Positions 46,575 to 57,331 of a stretch of DNA of 64,000 nucleotides are shown piece by piece. Below the pieces are notes generated by a model. The model searched no databases. It was not told the origin of the DNA and was given only the letters and a program-made list of their open reading frames with translations. Position numbers and translations under genes: made by a program. Position 1 is the first letter of the stretch. Each line of letters opens with the position of its first letter. Source of the stretch: Cymbidium sinense. Lineage: Eukaryota; Streptophyta; Magnoliopsida; Asparagales; Orchidaceae. The stretch covers positions 496,001 through 560,000 of the forward strand of contig JAKCPB010000047.1 of the NCBI GenBank assembly GCA_021442155.1, read 5' to 3'.

Positions 46575-48110
46575 GGTCAAAATGGCACATACCCTCAAAG
46601 AGGTACAGTGGTCAGTATAAACCACCCGAAACTACCCAAGCGCCATCAAATGCTTCCATTATAATTCTATACATAATCATAAGGAGTTGGCGAGAAAAAG
46701 CGTAAAAAAAAGATCAAAAGTGCGTACCCTCAAAGAGGTACCTGAGTCAGATGCACTAAACCATCGAAACCACCCAAGCGCCATCAAATGCTTCCATTAT
46801 AATGCTACATAATCATAATCATAAGGAGTTGGCGGAAAAAAGCGTAAAAAAAGATCAAAATTGATCAATACCCTCAAAGAGGTACAAATGCAAAATACAC
46901 CCAAAACCACCCAAAGCGCCATCAAATGCTTCCATTATAATGCTCATACATAATCATAAGGAGTTGGCCGGGAAAAAGCGTAAAAGATCAAGAGGTCGTA
47001 CCCTCAAAGAGGTACAGTCTGATACAAAATACCACCCGAAACCACCCAAGCGCCATCAAATGCTTCCTTTGCAATGTTCTAAACATAATCATAAGGGTTG
47101 GCAAAAAAAGCGGAAAAAGATCAAAAGAGGTCTGTACCCTCAAAGAGGTACAGTCTGGATGCAAAATACCACCAAAACCACCCAAAGCGCCATCAAATGC
47201 TTCCTTTGCAATGTTCTAAACATAATCATAAGGAGTTGGCAAAAAAAGCGGAAAAAAGGTCAAAAATGTCTACCCTCAAAGAAAAACAAATGCAAAATAC
47301 CACCCAAAACCAAAGCGCCATCAAATGCTTCCATTATAATGCTCATACATAATCATAAGGAGTTGGCAAAAAAGCGTAAAAGATCAAAGGTGTACCCTCA
47401 AAGAGGTACCACAGTCTGAGATGCACTAAACCACCGAAACCACCCAAAGCCATCAAATGCTTCCATTATGCCCTAAACATAATCATAAGGAGTTGGCAAA
47501 AAAAAGCGGAAAAGAAGATCAAAATTCGTACCCTCAAAGAGGTACACATGTCTACAGATACAAAATACCACCCAAAATCACTCAAGCCCGACATCAAATG
47601 CTTCCATTATAATGTTCTAAACATAATCCTAAGGAGTTGGAAAAAAAAATGAAAAAAAATGTCAAAATTGATCTGTACCCTCCAAAGAGGTACAGTCAAA
47701 TACAAAATACCACCCAAAACCACCCAAGCGCCATCAAATGCTTCCTTTGCAATGCTATACATAATCATAAGGAGTTGGAAAAAAAAGCGCAAAAAAAGGT
47801 CAAAATGGTGCGTACCCTCAGAGGTCAGAGTCTGAATGCACTAAACCACCCGAAACCACCCAAGCGCCATCAAATGCTTCCTTTGCTTATAAACATAATC
47901 ATAAGGAGTTGGCTAAAAAAATTAGAAAAAGGTCAAAGAGGTCGTACCCTCAAAAGGTACGTCTGAGATGCACTAAACCACCGAAACCACCCAAAGCGCC
48001 ATCAAATGCTTCCTGCAATGTTCTAAACATAATCATAAGGAGTTGGCAAAAAAAAGCGGAAAAGAGGTCAAAAGTGCGTACCCTCAAAGAGTACAGAGAG
48101 TCTGAATACA
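46575..48110 (-). repeat. Right subterminal tandem array of MULE B (~11 units, inverted to the left array)
   Basis: Units of about 128-141 bp carry 'taccctcaaagaggtac', 'ccacccaagcgccatcaaat', 'gcttccattataatgc', 'cataatcataaggagttggc' and an A-rich 'aaaaaagcgtaaaaaaagat'. These are the reverse complement of the left units. 'aaggagttgg' falls near 46681, 46823, 46959, 47231, 47359, 47491, 47631, 47771, 47910 and 48039. The 159-codon open frame at 46940 is a repeat artefact. Confidence 0.92.
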
Positions 48111-48374
48111 AAATAACATATAAAAATAGCCAATCTTTCATATATCTTGAGAAGAACAGAGTAAACCCTAAATTCATTCAAGTTCGAGAATGCATGTGTA
48201 AATACCTCATGTAGTCACCTACAATACCTCAATTTATGATTTGTTATACCAGCGGCGGCGTGCGTAGATCGAGAGGCGAGAAAAATCATACGTGACGAGG
48301 AATGTCGAGCGTCGGTAATGTTTCGTTCTTCTTCTCCGCTTTTTGAGCAGCTAAGGCGGGTCGAACCGGAAATG

Positions 48375-48384
48375 TATTTATAGC
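48375..48384 (-). promoter_or_regulatory. Possible TATA box for the Ulp1-like gene of MULE B
   Basis: The minus strand reads gctataaata just inside the right terminal repeat and upstream of a segment conserved with MULE A ('acatgcattct(c/t)gaacttg', 48173-48197 and 24955-24975). The position suits a promoter driving leftward transcription. No start site can be proven. Confidence 0.3.
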
Positions 48385-48390
48385 GTAGTC

Positions 48391-48544
48391 GTTAATCGCC
48401 ATCGGCGTTCTGGGCGGGTCGGGCAGGAAAGTCGTCGTTATCTGCTTTCGTTAATCGATAAAGCGGGGAAAAAAGCGGGACACATGTGTCGTCAGTGGAT
48501 TGAGTCGCGATAAAGCTACGTCGCGGACTCGAGCATATTTTCTC
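48391..48544 (-). repeat. Right terminal inverted repeat of MULE B
   Basis: The reverse complement of 38111-38266 with small gaps. It is better GC-preserved than the left copy. Confidence 0.88.
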
Positions 48545-48553
48545 AAACCATGG
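48545..48553 (+). repeat. Right 9-bp target-site duplication of MULE B
   Basis: aaaccatgg, identical to 38102-38110. It is followed by a CT run. Confidence 0.9.
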
Positions 48554-49919
48554 TCTCTCTCTCTCTCTCGCGACCACTCCCTGAAATCGCATCAGCGTTC
48601 ACACCACGCCCGGCCGTTCCGCGACCGTATCACTTCCATCGTTCGCGCCCGCTCTCAACCGTGGCCCGATCAACTCCAAACCCAGTGTGCTCGCGCGTCT
48701 CGTCGTCGCGCAACCCGAAACTGCGATCCAGCTCTCTTTGTTACGGTTTCCGGTTTTTTCTTCCTTACGCTCTCCTCCACAGCCGTTTTCTTCCTGGCCC
48801 GGCGGCATGAAAGAACAAATTCATTACTCAAGAAGGCCAATTAGAATCCGGCTCGTGTTCAAGTGTTTCTTTGTCAAATATAAAGATTTATGAAAGATAC
48901 TTCCTAATGAGTTGCAAAAGACAAATGATCCAAATTGCATGATGCATCACAATCTGATCATAATGGCTCAATTCTTCTAAATGTGTGAAAATTATATATT
49001 GCATTATATGTATTCTTACAGGTTTAAAGACTTTGTTGTGCTTTCGAGTAGGGTGCGAATGAAAAAGAAGATCGGATGTGGTGTGTAAGACACCACCCTT
49101 CATGCATTAAAGCAAGCCAAAACACTCAATCTACTGCGTGGATGGCGTCGAGGCTAGAAATTTTGTCAAATCTTTTTACTTAGAAAAATGGGAGAATGAA
49201 ATAGGTTAACTTAGAAGCGCTAAGTAAGAGAACTACTAATTTTATAGTGTCAAATGAAAAAAAAAAGTTGGGGGCGACCTTTGAAGCAAATTTTGAAAAA
49301 TAATATAATACTCATTTAAAATGCAAGTAAAAATCGGAGGAGGCTAATATTAAGCTCACAAATTTTTGGCGAGGCTAATATTAAACTCACAAACTTTGGG
49401 GGAGGCTAATACTAAACTCACAAACTCTAATTACAATCTTATGGCTCAAATGGGTAAAGTAAGTTCTCTTTTCTTGCAAATTACTCAAAATTAAACAAGT
49501 TTTAATTGAAATTGAGGGGTTAATGCTAAACTCATAATAAACTTGCAATAAACTCAAAATTTAAGGATAAATCCAAATTGAGTTTAATAACTCTTATATG
49601 AATGTGGAGGTGATTACTATGCTTTTGCATAAGTTAAAGCATTAAATGTTGAAATCGGCATAAATTATTAAAATTGATGTAAATTGAGTGTAATCATGTT
49701 GAAAAATTACAAAAGCTCAATAAGTAAGCTAAGTGCAAGAAATGTGAAATTATAATCTAAATCAAAACTTCTTTGATCACCGATGACAAGCGAGATGAAA
49801 GCAATACTTAATCAAAATCTACAAAAATCATAAGACTCTTTAATCAAAATTAGAGAATTTTATTCTAATTATGATTATCAAAATCAATAAAATCACTAAT
49901 TAGGTGAAATTATTTGAAC
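48554..49919 (+). other. LTR-like sequence right of MULE B, non-coding
   Basis: Counterpart of 25287-26800. The GC-rich first 250 bp (CT run, 'cgaccactccctgaaatcgc', 'ccttacgctctcctcc') is longer than in unit 1. The three 30-bp repeats ('ggctaatattaaactcacaa') are at 49343-49430. Open frames 48500-48844 are not conserved in unit 1. Confidence 0.5.
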
Positions 49920-51215
49920 TATAAACACCGTATGCCCGAACCGTCTTTGAATGCCTAAATTCAAGTGTCAGGATCTTTGCTTAGTAGCTTCGGTTTAGTC
50001 TTGTGACAGGTCAGTTAACAAAACCTAAAAACTTATAATAAGAGTTTCAAATCAGTGAAATATCTGAAAACTGATTCTGTCAAGTGAAAGTAGATTTAAT
50101 CATTTATTAGCGAAAGCGAGTTGATAGTATAAAGCTCTTAAATATATTCAAATTATTCAATTTCTCAATCATCAAATCAAATCAATTTTTCAAATATTTA
50201 TCTAAAACTATTTAAATGAAACTCTATCACTAAAAAATTAAATCAAAATCAATATATCCACCTACTGTAATTGTTTGTCGAAGGTATAATTTAAGCAAAC
50301 TCTAGCTCGCAAAGGAGGCAATGTCAAATCAAGTGTTCATTATGTTCACTCTCGATCAATCTCTTGTCGGTGGGGCGTGACACGTGTCCTTTGAGCTGCG
50401 TGGCTTAAGTAGGCTCCACGAAGCGTTATGAGGTCCCTCGATCGGTGGTTTGGCTAATCGGGCTCCATTATATTCATCTGTGCATGCTTTGAGTTGTGAA
50501 TCATAGGGTATACTTGATAGGGCAAATAGCTCTCTCATCGCTAAGATAGACTTATGATTGTCTCATTAGATAAATAACTAATCTATATACACCGCATGTG
50601 TCACTATCTGAATGCTAAATTCAAATTCGAGGATGCTTCGCGGGTAGCTTCCCGGTTTAGTCTTATGACTAGGTCCGGGTTAACAAAACTTAAAAATCTA
50701 GAATAAGAGCTTCAAATCAATAAAATATCTGAGAAATTGATTCTATCGGTGAATAAATCTAATCCTCTATTAGCACTAAACGAGTTGGGGATCTAAATCT
50801 CTTAAACATATGCCAACTAATCAATTTTCAAATTGCATATGAAGCTCTTAAATGAAATTATATCATTTAAAACTTAAATCAAATCCAATCAATCCACCTT
50901 CCATGAAATGTTTGTGGGGTGACAAATTAAGAAAACTCTAGCTCACAAAAGAGTCAATGTCAAATCAAGTGTTACGCCATGTTCACTCTCAATCATTCTC
51001 TTCTAGTAAGGACGTGTCCTCGACTGTATGGCCTAATAGGCTCCACAGATGAAGCGGTTATGACGAGTCCGATGGTGGTTTGGCCAATCCTCCATTATAT
51101 TACGATCATGACCGTAGTCCGTATGCTCTTCAATGGCTCTACCCTTTGAGTTATGAATCATAGGATATACTTGATAAAGCAAACAACCCCTCAAGATAAA
51201 CTTAAGGCTCTCCCA
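49920..51215 (+). repeat. Two tandem ~600-670-bp repeats inside the LTR-like element (unit 2)
   Basis: Counterpart of 26810-28125, with copies at about 49920-50590 and 50591-51215. Shared landmarks are 'gcttcggtttagtctt'-type text, 'aatgtcaaatcaagtgt' and 'gagttgtgaatcatagg'. Confidence 0.8.
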
Positions 51216-51699
51216 CAAACACCATCCCAGTCTAGAATTTCTTGGAGGGCGTAACCACGTTTTGATGAGGATCCTTCATCGTTGGGTCCTACCTCCTCGA
51301 CTAAGTAGACTAGGGGCCGCGCGGATGATGAAACCATAGGATCTAGACACATCATCATTCCTCCAACCATCCGCCATGTGGATCTAGATCGGGCATCATC
51401 ATTCCCCCAACCATCCCGCTTAAGTCGAAATGATAAATTTTATATCTTAAATTTCAATACTCTACATCTTATCTATACAAGTTTATCTAATAACTTTTAA
51501 TCAAAAGTTCTCTATCACTTATTGAGAGGGTAATTAACTATGGGCTTGCATATAGAAACTTAGAACCAGATCTAAAATCCTCACCAAGTGAGGATGAAAT
51601 CTCTGGATAGTGTCTTATCTACTATTCCATGATTCTCAAAATTACAACATATTTCAAAACCACTCTTCTCATCAAGAGGTTTTGGTGAATTTTGAGCCT

Positions 51700-51945
51700 A
51701 CAACCGTCATCATCCAATCATCGGCCATCCCCATCGACATCGCTGCGCCACGACCACTGCCGCTACCGCCTACCACCATCGATCATTTTAATATCAATCA
51801 TTGTCATCGGTATCACCACACTATCACTACTCACCATCGCCATCGACTATCGTGGTTTCCCTGACTATCGCAGCCATCATCGCCGATCATCCTACCACCA
51901 TATCACCGCTGCTTGTTGCCGTTTCACCATCATCAATCAAGAATA
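51700..51945 (+). repeat. CATCATC-type minisatellite (unit 2)
   Basis: Degenerate catc/ccatcgac/cgatcat repeats after the putative primer-binding-like 'tgagcctacaacc'. Same as 28590-28830. Confidence 0.7.
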
Positions 51946-53509
51946 AACTATCACAACCACAATAAAGATAAGTGTTGTTACCTGATTCTGAGATTCATAT
52001 TGTCAGCCCTTCTCATATACAATTCTGTAATTCCGTTATTGGGAAAACTGTATACTCCGAAATAAATATATAGTGAAAGATTTTTTTAGCTCGTGATTTT
52101 TTCTCCTCGTTCGTGGATGGAAAAAAATTCTGGAGTTTTCTTGTTCATTCTTCAAACATCTGTGTGTGTGTTAGATCTCACAACAAAGTTAAGGCATAAA
52201 CTTTTATTCTACCGCAACTAATTTTTTAGCACGTAACAATATATTTATCCATAATTTTTATTATAATTTAAAATAGTTTAATATCTTATTCAGTCCTTAT
52301 ATTAGTCAACGTTCAAGCGCATTAAACTAATAGAGAACCTGAGGAAAAATGAAGGAAGCTTCAACGATAATTCTAGTAGCCATCATTGTATTGCAAAATA
52401 TCTTCATTATTTTCTTTTTCAAAAGCTGAAGATCTTTAATTTAAAGTTTTAATTATTCCAAATCAATCTTGGTAGCGGTTTTAATATTCATTAGTCAAAT
52501 ATTGAAAGTCGATCATATTTAATATAAATTGTAATTATTTAAATTGACTAGGGATAGTTAGATGCCTTTTAACTTTTTTTTCTTTTAATTAATAACTATA
52601 TTTATTTAAATTAGAAAATTTTGATTTTATATATTTGATAATTGTCATAATTGAAAAATACTCTTATTTATTATCTTGGAGAAGTATGTCTGATAATTTA
52701 TTTTAAATTATAATGCCATCATTTTATTATAGATTACTTAATTAAATATAAATTGAGCTATTAAAATTTGGAAAATATTCAAACTATATTCGAGCAAAAT
52801 TTAGATGATATTTAAGATTTATTCAGATGGTGTTAGAATCACATTTGAGCAAGGTTATTCAAACAGGATTTCAACTTTGTTTGAATCATGCTCATATATG
52901 AGGTCATCGACGGTGGATCGAGTATGACTGAATTTGATCCCACTCAATAGGTTTTGACTAACACACGCTTATTAAACGGTAAAAACTTCAACTAATCCGA
53001 CCAAATTTTTCGAAGGTCAATTTTGGGTTTGTGGGCTAACCCCCAAATATCAAACAATTTCTTCAACACAACCGCTAAAATTATTCGGTTAACCAACCAA
53101 TTTTTCGAGTTGGATTGACGAGTTATTGTGTCGTCAATTTTGACTCTCCATCTCACATAGGATTTTAACATAGTTCATAAGGGGCTTAAGCTAGGGCACA
53201 AGTTCAAAGTGGCTTAAAATAAAATTGAAATTATATTCAAATAAGACTAAAAACATGATTGGATATAATCTAAACAAAAGTTATCTATTGAAGATATTTT
53301 TAATAATTTTAACACATTAAATTATAAAGTTGATATGGCTGGCGTAATTATAATAGCTATAACACAATAAATTATAAGACAGATAAAAGAGTGTAATATA
53401 AGAGTTATAATACAAGAAAGTAAAATTTAATAGCCTGAATATAATATAATGCAATTTAAAAGATATAACAATATAGTTAAGACTTCATCTAAGTGGCCCT
53501 CCTCTTTCT
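51946..53509. other. AT-rich shared block of unit 2, including a GGTCAA-type repeat at 52900-53110
   Basis: Nearly identical to 28831-30390 in AT-rich parts, with clustered differences over the GC-richer repeat (52900-53110). No gene is seen. Confidence 0.5.
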
Positions 53510-54436
53510 AAGAAGAAATTATTTAGTTTATACTGACTCTATTAAAACTTTGGAGAATACAAAATGAATTATCAAATCTTATCTAATTTATTTTGAAGAT
53601 TGCTCGATCATATCGTGATCTCAGATATCCCGATATAAAAAAATGGTAGGTTAACGCAGAGTAGAGCAACTGATCGATAAAACTATTTCAGCCATAGTGC
53701 CGAGAACTAAGGATCTCATCGCGCCTTATATTGTTCTTCGCTTTATTGAGAGATCAAGTGAGCAGCACCGCAACATGTTCTCTACTTTGGAAGTCGGAAA
53801 CGCTTCCATGGAGGTTTGTTGAATGGTTTTATCGAGCGGGAGATGGGTAATTTTGGCTTGATGGCTGTGTTTTTTTTTAATTTGCTTTTCTAGTTTCGCT
53901 CAGGTCCCATTTTGTGGCTATCTTCTTGTTCTGCTTTTTGTTTACTTGGTCCCCTTTCTTCCTCTCGTTATGGATACATGCTCTTGCTCTCCATCGTGAT
54001 GGATTTGTTTGTCTTGATCCCAAGTGGACGATGAGATTTTGTCAAGTAGGCATTATATCCTACATTTAATTTTCCTTCAGACCCTAATGGTTCCTCCGGA
54101 TGGTGTTACCCGCAACTGGAAGTGCTTTACCTTAGCCCGACCCTTCAGCTTGTTCTCTACTTTCTATGGAGATTCCACTCTCTATCGACCCATCGATGGC
54201 ATCAACCGGAACGTTAACTGTTATATCTAAATTTTGTGTCTCTAAGTCCCGTGGAGGCTTATTTTCCTCTCTATTTTTGACTTGAACTTTACATATTTTT
54301 TGTCTCCGAGATCAAAGGATCCTCTTTGTGTTAATGTTTTCATATGTTTTTCCTCCTTTATAATGCTCCTTCTTGTTACTATTCTCTATTGAATGAAATT
54401 GGGCAAATGCCCTCATCCTTTTCCAAAAAAAAAAAA
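53510..54436 (+). mobile_element. Poly(A)-ended retroposon-like segment, copy 2
   Basis: Counterpart of 30390-31317, with an A run at 54425-54436 after 'ttgggcaaatgccctcatcc'. Flanking homology continues on both sides because it is part of unit 2. Confidence 0.5.
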
Positions 54437-54493
54437 TAGTAGAAAGGGATGGAAATGAAACCAGAGGTAGAATTCCTTGGGAATGAAAATGGA

Positions 54494-54524
54494 GGGCTAC
54501 TTCCGTCTTCTGCGGAAGTAGCCC
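54494..54524. other. Perfect 12-bp stem, 7-nt loop palindrome (unit 2)
   Basis: Identical to 31375-31405: gggctacttccg, loop tcttctg, cggaagtagccc. Confidence 0.8.
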
Positions 54525-54834
54525 GGGAAAGAATGCTAGCTACCGAGAGGCTGCCATCGAGGTTGGGAATGAACTGGTACATAGAAATAAACTTCAAATT
54601 TTGATTTTTTTCTGTTCACTTATTGGCTTCTAAATGCTTAATCAATTTCTTTTTTTTTTGTAATATCATGTTTAAATCAACTGAAGCTAAGATTTTGATC
54701 GGATTCATGATTTGATTGTGCATCTTGTAAAGAATATAAATCGGTTGGGAGTTTTTTTTCCCCTATTTATATTGAATTTTAGAATGGAGAGTTGTACGTA
54801 ACTCAGGCAATCCATAATGGTGGTCATGTTGTGT

Positions 54835-54836
<2 letters not shown>

Positions 54837-54873
<37 letters not shown>
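54837..54873. repeat. (CT)n microsatellite near the unit 2 end
   Basis: A CT run of about 36 bp, counterpart of 31671-31700. Confidence 0.9.
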
Positions 54874-54876
<3 letters not shown>

Positions 54877-54932
54877 ATGCGCTTAATCTTGGCTTTCTAC
54901 TATAAACTTTTCTCATGTTTATATAATGGTTT

Positions 54933-56029
54933 TGACTTTATTTGCGAGATCATGACACAGCGTAGTTCCATTTCACACCCGATTCAATAGAATGCTTTTC
55001 GGATTGCTTTATTTATTCAATATTTATTTGTTTATAAGAGTGTTCTGTATGTAATTGTTATCCATCATACATCACCCATTTTAATTGTTGATTTTCAGAT
55101 GATAGGGACCGGTAATATGAGGGAGTTTTATGAGTGTAATTTTATAATTTGAATGTGTAAGGGCTGAGCTAAGGTCAGATTGAAGATCTTGGAATTGTGT
55201 GGCAGAACTTCGCGTATAATATACTAGTTTTTTTAGTTAATGGAGATGCTTGGATATATTATAATGCATTTCATGAATATCTTATTAGTTTAAAATTTTA
55301 TATAAATATTACATATATTTATGTCCCATTTTTATTGTTGTATTTAAAATTGATGTAGATGTAGGCCTACTTTCTTTAACTGTGGCATACAAGTTGTGGG
55401 CATTGCCCTTCCAGTTAATAATAGTCTTCTAGATATCTAATTATGGTTTTTTATGACATAGTGCTCCTTGTGCTTCTTGAATAAATTAGTTTAAATATAT
55501 TTCTCTGGCATTTAATTAAAGCCAATAACTTTTGAGGTCTGGGGCCTTTGTTCTCACTTGCATGTTCAAGTTTAGTTGCTCTTATGACTTAACTTTCCAA
55601 ATAGAAAAAAAACTTTCTGAGTTTAGTCTCTTTGAATTTTTAGTTGTTCATTTATTATTATTATTACTAAAAAAGAATAAACTAAAGTTCTATTTAAAAT
55701 ACTTAAACCTCCACAGTCACAATGATATCCCACCCACCTATCATTGTACCCTTACTCTCTCCAAGAGAGAGTGCCAAAGATAATTTATAAAATTTTGAAG
55801 AAAAGCTATTAATTGCATGAGTTATTACTCCACTTATCCTTGTAAATTAGTTAGAAATGACTGCCAATATAATTTTTTTTTTGGAAATATCGACAATATA
55901 AATTACTCCACTTATTCTATCAAATTAAATTCTATTGCTACTTTGGCCTTTGTATTGGTTCTGATATACCCCTTCTCTTCCCTCACCTCATCCCCTATAA
56001 AACTCTTCTTTTCAAACTAAAGGCACTTA
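54933..56029. other. AT-rich DNA between unit 2 and the LINE
   Basis: No gene or repeat is recognised. A short CT-rich part near 55960-56010 may belong to the LINE 5' untranslated region. Confidence 0.4.
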
Positions 56030-56039
56030 GATTCCTCGG

Positions 56040-57331
56040 GAGAGGGAAATAAATCATCATCTCGAATGTGTGGGCTTCTGCAGTTTGAGCTCCTTGCGGC
56101 CTCCCTCCTCCACCCCATCCTTACTCCTTAAAATCCAATTTTGTTCGAACATCCATGACATCTCAGGGTCATATGCATCCTCAGGGTACAACAATCTCTT
56201 CTTCTATTTCTCCTTCACTTGACTTCCTTCTGGATTCATGGTCATTGTAATTGGGAGTTGTCGCTTTCAAAATGAAAAAAGTAGGGACTTCCCTTATCCT
56301 TCATTCCATCGATTCTCCAAGTGTTATTTTAGGAAGACTGAAGGCCAGGAGTGGAATTTGTCTCTAGTTGGTCACGCCATGGAAGAGGCCTTACTACGGT
56401 TCTCTTTCTGAAGAAGGAAATGGCATTTAAGGAACACTTGAATACATTCCTCAAGGTGATTTCTTCTTATTTAAGTTTTCATGTAAGGAAGACTATGATC
56501 TTTGGAATGACGGCCTTATTTTCTCTCAATGGTCACCATTCATCTTTCAAAATGGACATGGACTTATCTTCCAAGGATCAGTGAGATTCCCTTTGGATCA
56601 AGTTACCAAATTTTCCACTATGTTGTTGGAACTAAAAAGGTTTTCAAAAAAGTATGATTGAGTTCCCTTGATAACCTTGCCTTCCAAAGCATGTACCTGC
56701 TTCTACGGATCACTACTTCTCTCTTCCAGATTGACACGATTAACATGAATGGGAAGAAAATTGATCATCATATACATTGAAACCATGTTGTTCCAAGTGG
56801 AAAACATTCTCACAACGATCAAAACCTTTTCTCAATGCCTCAACAAAATTTAATCGAGTACCAATCTGGGTGAGCTAAAGTCACCCAAGAGATAACCCTT
56901 GAAATAACTTCTCTGCATTGGCGGAGAGATTTGGGTGATCTGCACTGTGGAGCATGAGGTTAAGGTGAACCCACAAAGTTTTCTATCTATGATCTAAATC
57001 AAACTCCCACTCCTTCTCTCAACCGTAAAATCTTGAACATGAGGAAGATCAATCTATCTATGCGGATACTAACATAGTGGAAGGTCATTCTTCTTCTTCG
57101 GTTGCTGTTCCCAGACAGGGGGTTGCAACCCGATCATCAACTTCCTCTCCTAAGCAGACTGAACAACCCATTGGTCAAATTACGGGAAAAATCCTCCCCT
57201 CACCTAAATCTAACTGTAGAGAAAACTTGAAAGCTAGTTCTTATAATCGACTTACTCCAACCAAAGGTAAACATAAAAGGGTAAGAAACCCGCCTCTTCC
57301 TCCTCTCAATGACCTTTCCTCGATTAGCTAG
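56040..57331 (+). pseudogene. LINE ORF1 pseudogene (DUF4283-type)
   Basis: L1 ORF1 proteins bind element RNA. Visible pieces: WNLSLVGHAMEEALLRFSF (about 56350-56410), FSCKEDYDLWNDG (about 56478-56520) and, in another frame, LWIKLPNFPLCCW (about 56593-56631). All fit the DUF4283 domain of plant L1 ORF1. The open C-terminal part (57077-57331; Ser/Thr/Lys/Arg-rich, KGKHKRVRN) ends TAG after overlapping the ORF2 start by 23 nt. No complete zinc knuckle is seen. Stops and frame breaks are scattered. Confidence 0.65.

Larger units (their letters stand above)
38111..48544 (+). mobile_element. MULE B: 10.4-kb element with FAR1-type transposase, Ulp1-like gene and inverted tandem arrays
   Basis: The termini are GAGAAAATATTACGTCGAGTCC on the left (given here in short form: gagaaaatattacg) and its counterpart ending 'gcatattttctc' on the right. 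Terminal repeats are 38111-38266 and 48391-48544. A perfect 9-bp direct duplication aaaccatgg flanks it, the size typical of Mutator elements. Contents in order: mini-ORF; array of about 14 units of ~127 bp; FAR1-like pseudogene (+); AT-rich spacer; Ulp1-like pseudogene (-); inverted array of about 11 units; right repeat. It belongs to the same superfamily as MULE A but has different arrays and diverged ends. Confidence 0.88.
36632..51690 (+). mobile_element. Long LTR-like element, unit 2, interrupted by MULE B
   Basis: It starts TGTTGACCTCCAC and ends near 'ggttttggtgaatttt'. Without MULE B and its duplicated target it is about 4.6 kb. It retains a segment (37020-37460) that unit 1 has lost but copy C keeps ('aactaaggatcgattgatgg'). 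Confidence 0.45.
31832..54932. repeat. Unit 2 of the tandem duplication (~23.1 kb)
   Basis: Same content and order as 9289-31742. It starts with 'taaaatttgataacaatt' and homology fades after 'tttatataatggttttg' at about 54932. It is larger mainly because MULE B (10.4 kb) is longer than MULE A (9.35 kb). Confidence 0.85.

Noticed and set aside
46940..47419. 159-codon open frame, Lys/His-rich, in the right array of MULE B
   Set aside because: It repeats the same peptide (HNHKELA.K) at each array unit and exists only because units keep a common frame there. Opposite-strand frames in the left array do the same.
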